Shown here piece by piece: positions 8,289-17,400 of a stretch of 48,660 bases of DNA. Every line of letters starts with the position of its first letter. Within the stretch, counting starts at the first letter, position 1. Made by a program: the position numbers and the translations under genes. The notes beneath the pieces were generated by a model. That model was given only the letters and a program-made list of their open reading frames with translations. It made no database searches and had not been told where the DNA came from. Origin of the DNA: CAUZFZ01 sp963579025 (GTDB lineage Bacteria > Planctomycetota > Planctomycetia > Planctomycetales > Planctomycetaceae); contig CAUZFZ010000063.1 of NCBI GenBank assembly GCA_963579025.1, positions 1-48,660 of the forward strand, in the 5' to 3' direction.

Positions 8289-9232
8289 GCTTCCGACAAA
8301 TCTCCGCCGAAGTGTGCCATATCAACTGGTTGCAATCGACTGACTCGAATCACGGTCACTGCCCACGAACAGGCAGTTGCAACAACCAACATCCCTGCCA
8401 CTGTATGCGTCGTTCGTGAGATCACCTGCGACAGCGAGTGTTGCACAGCCACCCAGCCAGCCGGTGGAAAGCCGTATTTGGTCACCCACGTAAACAGTCC
8501 AATTCCAATCTGAATGGAAACAGCCGCACCAACCAACCAACTCCGCGAACGCACAGCCTTTGAATTGATCTTCAGTGACGCCAACACAACCACGACTGCC
8601 CCGAACAGGACAAGACCCGCTCCCGCCACGTGAGCGTGTAACATGCCACCCAGATGGCGAATGAATCCCCCCAGGATGTACTGAACCAGACAAACGGTCG
8701 GATAAACAACTGCCAGCCCCACTGCGAGGCCGCCGGACCCACTGATGGGTTCCGTCGGCAGCTTCCATCCACGACTGGTCATGGATGCCACCATCCACAA
8801 CGCCACAAAAACACAACAGCCAAAAACGCTATGCCCAAACGCGACGGTCTGGCGATCCAGTAGAACTCTCAAGCCTCCGATCATTCCCTGGACGATGACT
8901 CCCGCCACGACCAGCGAACACGCGATCCTGATTGACTTCGAACTATTCAGCTTCCAGGCAGCCGCACACAACGCAATCGAACAGAGTCCGATCAGAACGC
9001 CTGCCAGACGATGACTGTGCTCCACAAACCGATCAGTCCGTCCCTGCCGCAAATCCACCAGGAAGTTGTACAGCAACATGTTGTCGCCGTCGGACGTTGG
9101 CCAGTCGATAAATGCCATGCCCGCACCAAGCGTTGTCACCAGCGAACCAAGCCCGATCGGAGCCAGCGACACGATTGCCGTCACGAGCGCCAAGGCATGA
9201 ATCACCTTCTGATCTCTGGTTCGATCCGCCAT
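8285..9232 (-). CDS. ctaA: heme A synthase
   Basis: A 315-residue COX15/CtaA protein that oxidises heme O to heme A. Two four-helix halves carry conserved His pairs: EHSHRLAG and FGHSVFGCC in the first half, LHAHVAGAG and TTHTVAG in the second. The start ATG 9232 lies 17 bases after the ctaD stop; a longer frame would run deep into ctaD and is rejected. It ends in an ATGA overlap with ctaB. Together with ctaB it makes the operon self-sufficient for heme A supply. Confidence 0.92.
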   Translation of the reverse strand: MADRTRDQKVIHALALVTAIVSLAPIGLGSLVTTLGAGMAFIDWPTSDGDNMLLYNFLVDLRQGRTDRFVEHSHRLAGVLIGLCSIALCAAAWKLNSSKSIRIACSLVVAGVIVQGMIGGLRVLLDRQTVAFGHSVFGCCVFVALWMVASMTSRGWKLPTEPISGSGGLAVGLAVVYPTVCLVQYILGGFIRHLGGMLHAHVAGAGLVLFGAVVVVLASLKINSKAVRSRSWLVGAAVSIQIGIGLFTWVTKYGFPPAGWVAVQHSLSQVISRTTHTVAGMLVVATACSWAVTVIRVSRLQPVDMAHFGGDLSEA

Positions 9233-9249
9233 CCACGGCACCTGACGCC

Positions 9250-11082
9250 TTATTGGGTTTCCTGCTCCTTCGCAGTGACGGGATCTGGCTCGGCTTCCGG
9301 TTCCGGGACAGGTATTGGTGCTTTCGGCGGAGGCTCTGTCTGAGGCAGATAGTCCTCGTCCGACAGCGGTGATGAGTATTCGTACGGTCCACGATACACG
9401 ACCGGCACTGTTTCGAAATTGCCATGCGGTGGCGGCGACGGAGCGGACCATTCCAGTCCGTTGGCCTTCCACGGATTCCTTCCACACTTCCGGCCAGCGA
9501 AGATGCTGATGAAGAAATTCGCCAGCAGAATGACCTGCGCCACACCCATGATGATGGCACAGATGGTGATGAACCGGTTCATCGGCATCAGGTGATCCAT
9601 ATACGGGTGAATGTACGGATCAGCGTATCGCCGTGGAAAACCGGCAATTCCCAGCAGGTGCATCGGGAAGAACGTGCCGTTGAAGCCGACGAAAGTCAGA
9701 AAGAAGTGCAGCTTCCCCGCCTTCTCGTTCATCATCCGACCGAACATCTTCGGGAACCAATTCTGAATGCCGGCAAAGCAGCCGAACAGCGTGGCCCCGA
9801 ACAGCACATAATGAAAGTGCGCGACGATGAAGTACGTGTCGTGAAAGTAGATGTCAACCGGAACGGCGGCCATGAAGATGCCACTCAGGCCCCCGATGAT
9901 GAACATCGACACGAACGCAACACAGTTAAGAGTCACCGTGTTGAATTCGACCTTGCCACCCCAGATCGTCCCGATCCAGTTAAAGACTTTCACCGCCGAC
10001 GGCAGGGCGATCATCATCGTCGAAACCATGAACGTCATGCCCAGAGCGGGATTCATGCCGCTTATGAACATGTGGTGGCCCCAGACGATAAAGCCCAGAC
10101 CGGCGATGGCGGCCATCGAGTAGACCATGGGCTTGTAACCGAAGATCGGCTTGCGAACGTGCGTCGCCAGCATGTCCGAGACCATTCCCATCGCGGGGAG
10201 CAGCATGATGTAGACGGCCGGGTGCGAGTAAAACCAGAACAGGTGCTGCCACAACAGCGGTTGACCGCCACCCTTCACGATCTCGACATCGTTCACATAC
10301 AGGCCCGCTGGCACAAAGAACGTGAACCCCAGCTCCCGCTCCGCCACCAGCATGAATCCCGCGGCAGTTAGCACAGGCAAAGCAAATGCCTGCAGGATCG
10401 CGGTGATGAACATACTCCAAATCGTCAACGGCATGCGAAAGAGCGTCATGCCTGGAGCCCGCATATTGATGATGGTGGTCATGTAATTGACCGAACCCAT
10501 CATCGATGACACACCGATCAACGTCAGGCCGATCAGCCACCATGTTTGCGCATTACCAGAACCCGGGGCTGCTTCGGCAATCGCTGAAAGAACGGGATAG
10601 ACGGTCCAGCCCTGTGCCGGCGCACTGTTCACTCCTTCGGCGAAGCACATGGCAAAGCAGAAAATGGCTGGAACGAAGAACCAGTAACTCAACATGTTCA
10701 GCGTTGGGAATGCCATGTCGTCAGCGCCGATCATCAGCGGAATCAGGAAGTTCCCGAATGCACCGGCCAGAATCGGAATGATCACCAGGAAAATCATTAC
10801 GGTGGCGTGCATGGTGAACAGCATGGTGTAGAACTCAGGCGACATCGCCCCGCCTTCACCTGAGAAAATCTGTTCACCCACAATCGGCAGACTTCGCCAC
10901 GGCCACGCGAGTTGAAAGCGCACACCCAGAGCCAGGGACCCGCCGACCATCAGCATGAGCAGGGTCGTGATCAGGAACTGAATCCCAATGACCTTGTGGT
11001 CGGTCGAGAAAATGTACTTCTTATGGAAGGGAAGTTCGGGATGGCCGTGATGGTCATCTGCATTTTCGGAATGATCGCTCAC
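9250..11082 (-). CDS. ctaD: cytochrome c oxidase subunit I, A2 (caa3-like) type
   Basis: A 610-residue heme-copper oxidase core from GTG 11082, which has GAGG seven bases upstream; a GTG at 11136 is the alternative. Ligands are visible: heme a His in FTMHATVMIF, Cu-B His/Tyr region in WFYSHPAVYI, the His pair in VWGHHMF, and heme a3/heme a ligands in AHFHYVLFG. The motif YSHPAVY lacks the D-channel glutamate of A1 enzymes and carries the Tyr-Ser pair of A2 enzymes such as Thermus caa3. The C-terminus is a Pro/Glu-rich hydrophilic tail. It follows ctaC by 61 bases and leads into ctaA. Confidence 0.96.
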   Translation of the reverse strand: MSDHSENADDHHGHPELPFHKKYIFSTDHKVIGIQFLITTLLMLMVGGSLALGVRFQLAWPWRSLPIVGEQIFSGEGGAMSPEFYTMLFTMHATVMIFLVIIPILAGAFGNFLIPLMIGADDMAFPTLNMLSYWFFVPAIFCFAMCFAEGVNSAPAQGWTVYPVLSAIAEAAPGSGNAQTWWLIGLTLIGVSSMMGSVNYMTTIINMRAPGMTLFRMPLTIWSMFITAILQAFALPVLTAAGFMLVAERELGFTFFVPAGLYVNDVEIVKGGGQPLLWQHLFWFYSHPAVYIMLLPAMGMVSDMLATHVRKPIFGYKPMVYSMAAIAGLGFIVWGHHMFISGMNPALGMTFMVSTMMIALPSAVKVFNWIGTIWGGKVEFNTVTLNCVAFVSMFIIGGLSGIFMAAVPVDIYFHDTYFIVAHFHYVLFGATLFGCFAGIQNWFPKMFGRMMNEKAGKLHFFLTFVGFNGTFFPMHLLGIAGFPRRYADPYIHPYMDHLMPMNRFITICAIIMGVAQVILLANFFISIFAGRKCGRNPWKANGLEWSAPSPPPHGNFETVPVVYRGPYEYSSPLSDEDYLPQTEPPPKAPIPVPEPEAEPDPVTAKEQETQ

Positions 11083-11143
11083 CGTTCCGCCTCGCCTGGT
11101 TGGCTCATGTTTCCGCCGACGAATCGCCGACGGCACGCTGGAT

Positions 11144-11998
11144 TTATTCGGACTCGGGTCGATATTCCACGACCTGGGCTCCGGTGTTTTCGGGTGCTGT
11201 TACACCGTCGTAATTCTGTTCCGCCTGCAGCGTTTCCAGATACTCCAAGTACTCCGAGTCTGTCTCAGCGAACACGCGACCCCGCATCTTATAGTGGCCC
11301 CAGCCGCAGAGTTCGGCACACAGAAGGTCGTATTCCCCGACTTCCTTCGCCTGAAACCAGATGGGAATCAGCTGCCCCGGAACAGCATCCTGTTTGACTC
11401 GAAGATCAGGAATGAAGAACGAATGCTGTACGTCCATCGTCCGCAGATAAATCTGTGAGTATCCCAGTACGGGAAAGTGCAGGTCGTTGACTGTGTACAG
11501 GTCGCCGTCCTGGGGGCCAGCGAGCCACGCCTTAACCTCGGCTTCCGATTTGAATTCCCGTCCAGGGGCCGGGTAACGAATCCGCCACTCAAACTGGCGC
11601 GCCGTAACTTCGGCGAGCAGTTTCGTTTCTGGAGGGAAGTGGCTGGACACGCGAAACTGCATCCACACATCCATCTGATACAGACTGATAAACAGCAGGA
11701 TACCAGCGGGCGCGATGGACCAGAGGATTTCCAGGTTGTGATTTCCGTGGATGAACCAGCCTTTGGCGTTGTTCTGATCCTGAACTCCGCGCCACAGTGC
11801 ATAACCAAGCGCGATATTCGTCCCGATGAACGTAATCGTGACAATCACAAGAATCAGATAGAACAGATTGTCGATCTGCTCTCCGAGTTTGCTCATCGAC
11901 GGGCCGGGAAACCACCAGCCATTAGCCGGAGCCACAGCGCACCAGGCGATCGCCAGGATTGGCCAGCCAATGAAAAGTGTGAGCCAGAATTTATTCAC
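11144..11998 (-). CDS. ctaC: cytochrome c oxidase subunit II
   Basis: A 284-residue subunit II. The N-terminal span is probably an uncleaved anchor, a second helix is FYLILVIVTITFIGTNIALGY, and the periplasmic cupredoxin domain carries the dinuclear Cu-A site: His in DVQHSFFIP, then C-x-E-x-C-x3-H-x2-M in CAELCGWGHYKM. It has no fused cytochrome c domain, unlike true caa3 subunit II, so electrons must arrive from a separate cytochrome, most likely the diheme lipoprotein encoded next upstream. About 25 residues follow the Cu-A domain, rich in Glu. Confidence 0.96.
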   Translation of the reverse strand: MNKFWLTLFIGWPILAIAWCAVAPANGWWFPGPSMSKLGEQIDNLFYLILVIVTITFIGTNIALGYALWRGVQDQNNAKGWFIHGNHNLEILWSIAPAGILLFISLYQMDVWMQFRVSSHFPPETKLLAEVTARQFEWRIRYPAPGREFKSEAEVKAWLAGPQDGDLYTVNDLHFPVLGYSQIYLRTMDVQHSFFIPDLRVKQDAVPGQLIPIWFQAKEVGEYDLLCAELCGWGHYKMRGRVFAETDSEYLEYLETLQAEQNYDGVTAPENTGAQVVEYRPESE

Positions 11999-12074
11999 AA
12001 AACCTCTCCCACGCAGAGCGGGCTGTCATCGACATCGTGTTATTCGATGCCATCATCAGAATTTGGTCAGAAAA

Positions 12075-13532
12075 CTACTTATGTGTTGGGATACTTAGCA
12101 CGTAATTCACCAGGTCCCACGTCTGATCGGGAGTCAGTGTGCCACCCGCTGGCGGCATCGGAGTGCCTTTGATTCCCGCGTTGATCCGCCGGTAGATATC
12201 AATCGGTCGACGTCCGCCACGGTAGATTCCCATCGTCAGATTACGGGGCTTAACCTTGTTGCCCCACGCATCAAACAGTCCTGGCTTCTCTGCGAGTTCT
12301 CCACTGGGCAGTTTTTGACGCAGCTCTGTTGAAGCTCCGTTTCCTCGACCTTTCTCGCCGTGGCAGGAGAAGCAGTTGGCAGACTTCCCCATGAACAGTT
12401 TTCGCCCTCTGGCGATCGACTCGGGTGAGTACGGTGTTCGTGGGAGGGCCTGTCCTACTGGTTTCTTTTCCGGGTTGTCCTTCAGATACACCGGAAACAC
12501 GATCTGATCCTCTTGCTCGGCAAGAGCCCAGTCGTCGTTTAATTCATCTCCGGCGTTTTCAATGAACTCCGCCGCGCCCGCCGCCCAGGTCTCATTAAAC
12601 TCACCTTTACCGGCCGGTTCTGCCTTCGAGTGGTCAAGATAGAATTCCACATAAAGCTTGCCTTCCATTTCGCCACGCATGGACAGCCATCGGACGTACT
12701 CCACGATGGCGCTCACTTCGTCATCAGGCAGCAGCATGAATGACGGCATGTACGTGCCCGGAGCACCCAGTTTGATAATCCGATACAGGTCATCACGGGA
12801 GGCGCGAGCATCTTTTTTTGTCGACGTAAACTTGAAGAGACCCTTGCGGTAGTCGCGTGGTCGAACATTAAAGTACTTCGCCGTCGGACCGTCACCGTCG
12901 CCACTGCTGCCATGGCAGTGGACACAATGCCGATGATACAGGTCTCGACCCCGCTGGAGTCCATCACCGATCACCTGAATCGAATCGCCCTCCTGGGCAT
13001 CGATCGCAGCAGGTGCACCGTCTGCGTCAACGACTTGCAGAGTTTTCGTTTCGGGATCGTAAGAAGCCACACGATAAACGGCTGTCGGTTCTGCAGGGAC
13101 AGATTCGGATTCATCACCGGCCGCGGCGCCCGGCTCGTTTTCTGCTGCAGGACTCTCTTCCGCGGGCGGCTCTTCCGCTGCAGCAGTGAAGATCACTGCC
13201 GAGCCCTGGAGACTCGCCAGTCGCGACTCCAGAGCCAGATCTGTCGAAGGCACGAGGCCGTCTCCTGCCAGTACGACCGAACCAGCACCAATTTGAAGAA
13301 CCTTGGCAACGTCACCAGAGTAGGTCCCAAAATCAACGGGTAACTGTGGCCAGACCATAAAACTGGACGGAGTTCCGAATCCAGCCTCGAGTTCCTTGCT
13401 GAGAGCCTGACTCGCGTACGGGGCAAGACTGTCCGTATTGGCGCTCAGCTTGAACTGTGGTGCGCTTTGAGAATGACACCCGGCCAGGGCCAGTGCAGTC
13501 AACAGGCACAATGTACTGATTCGAGCTTTCAC
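12075..13532 (-). CDS. diheme cytochrome c lipoprotein
   Basis: A 485-residue periplasmic lipoprotein (lipobox LALAGC, Cys19). A roughly 180-residue N-terminal region with an acidic Ala/Glu/Pro linker (about 117-150) precedes two cytochrome c domains: CVHCH at 203-207, with a later MPSFM axial-Met candidate, and CFSCH at 387-391, with MPPAGG near the end. In this position, between the octaheme cytochrome/cupredoxin pair and ctaC, it is the best candidate for the electron donor to Cu-A, replacing a soluble cytochrome c. There are 76 bases to ctaC and 30 to the cupredoxin gene. Confidence 0.92.
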   Translation of the reverse strand: MKARISTLCLLTALALAGCHSQSAPQFKLSANTDSLAPYASQALSKELEAGFGTPSSFMVWPQLPVDFGTYSGDVAKVLQIGAGSVVLAGDGLVPSTDLALESRLASLQGSAVIFTAAAEEPPAEESPAAENEPGAAAGDESESVPAEPTAVYRVASYDPETKTLQVVDADGAPAAIDAQEGDSIQVIGDGLQRGRDLYHRHCVHCHGSSGDGDGPTAKYFNVRPRDYRKGLFKFTSTKKDARASRDDLYRIIKLGAPGTYMPSFMLLPDDEVSAIVEYVRWLSMRGEMEGKLYVEFYLDHSKAEPAGKGEFNETWAAGAAEFIENAGDELNDDWALAEQEDQIVFPVYLKDNPEKKPVGQALPRTPYSPESIARGRKLFMGKSANCFSCHGEKGRGNGASTELRQKLPSGELAEKPGLFDAWGNKVKPRNLTMGIYRGGRRPIDIYRRINAGIKGTPMPPAGGTLTPDQTWDLVNYVLSIPTHK

Positions 13533-13562
13533 AGATTCGTCTCTTCAATCCACGTATGAGTT

Positions 13563-14435
13563 CTAGAGATCAAACTTTGACGCGGCATACTTCAGTTCTT
13601 CCGTCGTCACATCCGGGCCTGGCTTGACGACGACTTTCCATTTGGACTCAAGCATGCCGGTTTTCCCCGGCACCTTCTCATGCCAGACGCGGAACGAATG
13701 CTCTCCCGCTGGTAGATTCGAGATTTCAAATCGACCGTCCTTGTCCGTCACGGCAGCGTACGGGTGATCCACGACCAAGGCTCGGAATTCCATCCATCCG
13801 TGAATTGCGCAGGTTGCCTTGAATGGAGCCTTTTCCGTTTTCGCAAACGTCTTTATCGCGTTTGAACCCGGCGGCATGTTGTCATTCGACGGATCGTTAC
13901 GGCTCGTAAGGAGCTGAATGTTGTGAGTGGCATTGTCGCCGTTCTTCAGCTCAACGGGCGCTCCAGCCCGCCAGATCAAAGCGTGTGGCGTGAAAACACA
14001 GCCCGCCTGATCAAGAACGGTTTGTTTTTCCGGAAGTTCAAAACCGCCTTCGGGTGGTTTGGGTGACTTGGCAAGGTAGATGAAGACGTTGGCGATGCCA
14101 CCGTCTGGACTAACAACAAAGCTCTGGTCCGGAATCGCTCCGTCCTTCGCGCACACAGTTGGGTCGACCTTTGATGTACCCTTTGCGACAAGAGCGGCCA
14201 ACGTTGGTCCGGCACCTTCTAGAACAACACGTCCGGTGAGAGTTCCAGGCGGCCCCTTGACGACATCCACTCCATCGCCGTCGTCAGGATCATCCACAGC
14301 ATCCGGAACGACAGGCTCACCGCGCAACGACACCACACTTGGTGACGATGCTCCTCCGCCGGGATCGATCTTATTCATGTCGCAACCGATAGCTGCGGCC
14401 GCGATCGCGGCGAATACCACTGTGAGTCGTTTCAT
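13563..14435 (-). CDS. cupredoxin-like lipoprotein with C-terminal carboxypeptidase-regulatory-like domain
   Basis: A 290-residue lipoprotein (hydrophobic signal, IGC with Cys18). After a Pro/Asp-rich linker comes a beta-sandwich with a plausible type 1 copper set: H171 in NATHN, then C209-x2-H212-x2-M215 in CAIHGWM. Residues about 226-272 (TDKDGRFEISNLPAGEHSFRVWH, read in parts) are a carboxypeptidase-regulatory-like fold. Similar proteins are annotated as methylamine-utilisation-like or plastocyanin-like in planctomycetes. Placed between the octaheme and diheme cytochromes, it could carry electrons or handle copper for the oxidase. Copper binding is inferred from motif spacing only. Confidence 0.8.
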   Translation of the reverse strand: MKRLTVVFAAIAAAAIGCDMNKIDPGGGASSPSVVSLRGEPVVPDAVDDPDDGDGVDVVKGPPGTLTGRVVLEGAGPTLAALVAKGTSKVDPTVCAKDGAIPDQSFVVSPDGGIANVFIYLAKSPKPPEGGFELPEKQTVLDQAGCVFTPHALIWRAGAPVELKNGDNATHNIQLLTSRNDPSNDNMPPGSNAIKTFAKTEKAPFKATCAIHGWMEFRALVVDHPYAAVTDKDGRFEISNLPAGEHSFRVWHEKVPGKTGMLESKWKVVVKPGPDVTTEELKYAASKFDL

Positions 14436-14462
14436 GGAGCTACCTCCGGCAAACGGGTTGTA

Positions 14463-17400
14463 TCAGTTGGCGTTCGCCTGCGGAGCAGGTGCCGCGGGAG
14501 ACGGAATCGGCTCCAGCGGTTGTACGTTGCGTTCCAGCAGGTGGTAGTAGTTCAACAGGGCATCACGTGAGCCAACCATCTGCTGTTTCGTGTTTCCGTC
14601 AAACAGATGATAGGACACGGTCGGCTTCTGATTGGCCGGGAAGTTCAACGGCATCTTGGTGTACGGCGTAATCCAGGCCGGATTCGATATCCAGACGGTC
14701 AGCCAGTCCGCACGCAGACGCTGACCAACCCGCTCCAGGTCCGGTGCATGAGTCACCTTGGTATCGCCGGGTTTGGCCACAAACTCACGACCACCAACAG
14801 CGTGACAACCGATGCAGTAAGTCGCGGTGAGCATCTTCCACGATTCCTGCAAGTAGTCGTTTTCCGCCGCTCGCTGCGGATGACCCACTTCGAACAATGC
14901 CTGTGCTTCGCTGAGATAGCCCGGCTCGGCCTGCGGTACTGCTTCGTATGGGTAGGGCGAATCATCGGCGGCGGCGAAGTAGTTGGCCAGAACACGTGCT
15001 TCGTCATCGCTCATGTTGAACCGCGGCATGCGGAGTCCTTTGAGCGTATGGCGAATCTGCTCTGGATCCTTCAGGAAGCGGAACAGCCAGTCGGTCTGAA
15101 CTTTGTCGCCTTCCCGGAAGAGCGGAGGAGGTGCGGCATTCCAGCCATCAACAAACCTACTGGTTTCGAAGGCTTCACCCATAGCCCGATTGACCAGCCA
15201 CTCGGCGTAGATTCCAGTCCGGGCGGCGGTGTATCCGGTATGTGCCAACTCAGACGCCAGCACATTGAGCTGCGAATTAGGCAGCTTCACGCCACCGGAC
15301 TCTTCCGCACCCGGGCGAGTGAGGTCGTTGGGCTCCCACGACATAAACGTGTATTCCCAAGTGTCCGGCTCGTCCTCTTCGTAGAACGGCGAGTTGTCCG
15401 GAGTCATCCTCACCATGCCGCGAAACTTCACGGTCGGAAGTGTCTTCTCGACGATGTTTCCATCATCGTCCTCGGAATCCACTACGTGATGTCTTCCGGT
15501 GAAGGCGGGGACGGGCGGACGCATCCTGAGCAGCGTGTCGAGCCCGAGCTGGTTGAACTTCGCGTCGATCTCACTCGGTTCCACTCGGTCATCGCCTTCG
15601 TCGACAGCAAATTCGAGCGTATGCATGTCCGTCATATGGCAGGCAATGCAGTTGTACTTCCGCAGCAGAATTTCGCCCTGGTTGCGGTCTTCTGAGCGTC
15701 GATCGGGTGTGTAGATGTATTTCGCGGCCGGTGGCTCGGCGACAAGGCCGAGGACAAATGTGGCGATCGATTCGATCTGACCATCATCAATCGGAAACTT
15801 CGGCATCACCAGGCGTTCGAGGTATGTCTTTGTTTCCGTCTTCTCGAAGTCGTAGCTGCGAGGATCGCGGAGCTTTTGGAAGATGAAACCCGGACGTCCG
15901 TGGTGAATCAGGCTGTCGTAGAAGAATGCCGTTCGCATCGCCGAGTCACGTGCCTCACCCGGCTCAAGGACACCGGCCTTCTCTTGTTCGATTGTATCTT
16001 CGACGAAGTGCTGCGTGCTGGAGCCGTCGCGTTGACCGTGATGGTGCAGGTATTCATGGATGTGCTCGGGAGCCAGACGGGACGTGTCCTTGCGGCCCCA
16101 GTCCTGCAGCGTGGTGCCAATCGGTCGCGACTCACCAAACCCATTAATGTCGTGACAGCCGTAGCAGCCGTAGCGGGAAACACTGCGGCGACCCAGATAC
16201 GTAAGTACGAGTTCGTCAAACTGCCCCTTCGTTGGTCGATCACCGGCAAACACCAGTTCGATTTCATCGCCCTTAATCTGATCCTTCGGATAGGGGTACT
16301 TCCATAGACCCTTCTGAATTTCGTCCTGCTCGCGTTCCGCCGCGTCGAGTTGTCTTTGAACACGAGCAGCCTCATCAGCGTCATCGGCTGCTGAACTGAG
16401 CTGTGTTCTCAACTCAGCAATTCTTGCCTCAGTTTCCTGAGCAAGTTCGGCTGTGTCGCCCCAGAAGATTTGGAATTGGCGTGCGGTCAGGGCTTTTCCT
16501 GACAAGTGCAATTCTGCCAGGTCCTTAACTTTCGCCGTGTCGTAGTCGACGGGTTTGAACTCTGCGGGACCGTCACCCGCGAGAAACGCAGCGATATCGG
16601 CCGCAGGGTCAATCGTACTGCCGTCTGCGCCCTCGTACGGTTCGAGAAACAGATTGGGCATCCGGCTGCGTGGATGGTGCCGCTGCGGATCGCGGATCCA
16701 AGTGTAAATCCAGTCCAGTCCAGCTTTACCAGGCAGCATTTTTTCCTGGGTCTTGATCAGGTTGGGACCGAAGTCGGCGGTTGCCCCACTGTAGGGATCA
16801 CTGTCCGCGTCGCGGTAACTGTGACAGGCAAGGCAGCCGCGTTCAGCAAACAGTGTCTTGCCGCGGGCAGCGTCTGCCACATAGTCGGCGGCAGGGCTGT
16901 CCAGTTTAATGTCGGTGGTCTGTTTGATCAGGAACTGTGCAATGCCGGCAAGCTCCACCTTGGAGAGAGCCGTACCGTAGTGATCTTCGAGATTTGTCAG
17001 CCCGAAGAACTGCGGCATGCGGGTCGTCGCTCGAAATCGCTTCGGTTCTTCAGTCCAGTAGGACACGAAGTTCTGGCTGACCTTCTGCCCGATGTGTTTA
17101 AGACTCGGTCCAACCTTCCTCATCAGGCCTGCGACCAGGTTCGGATCAGCATCGTACTTGGGTTGCTCTTCTTTGGTTGGCTCAAGCCGCAGGTCCGGTC
17201 CGATGCGGTCCTCACCATCGTAGCCGTTGATCTCATGGCAACCGAAACAGCCATACTTGCGGATCAACTGCCAGCCTTCGTAGACATGCGGAGCCGTGGG
17301 ACCAAACTTCGGATTCACACCCAGTTCGACCACCTGATGGTGGCACTTCAGGCAGGCCGATTCCCGCAGACGTTCCGGAAGCATCGGGTACTCCCAGAAG

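Noticed and set aside
8285..9487. A longer heme A synthase starting at 9487
   Set aside because: The extra 85 residues overlap the ctaD end in another frame and are Arg/Ser-rich; ATG 9232 fits the family N-terminus.
9424..10371. A 315-codon plus-strand frame opposite ctaD
   Set aside because: Highly charged His/Arg/Asp/Gln-rich shadow of the conserved oxidase core.
14607..15695. A 362-codon plus-strand frame opposite the octaheme cytochrome
   Set aside because: Shadow of a frame with eight CxxCH motifs.
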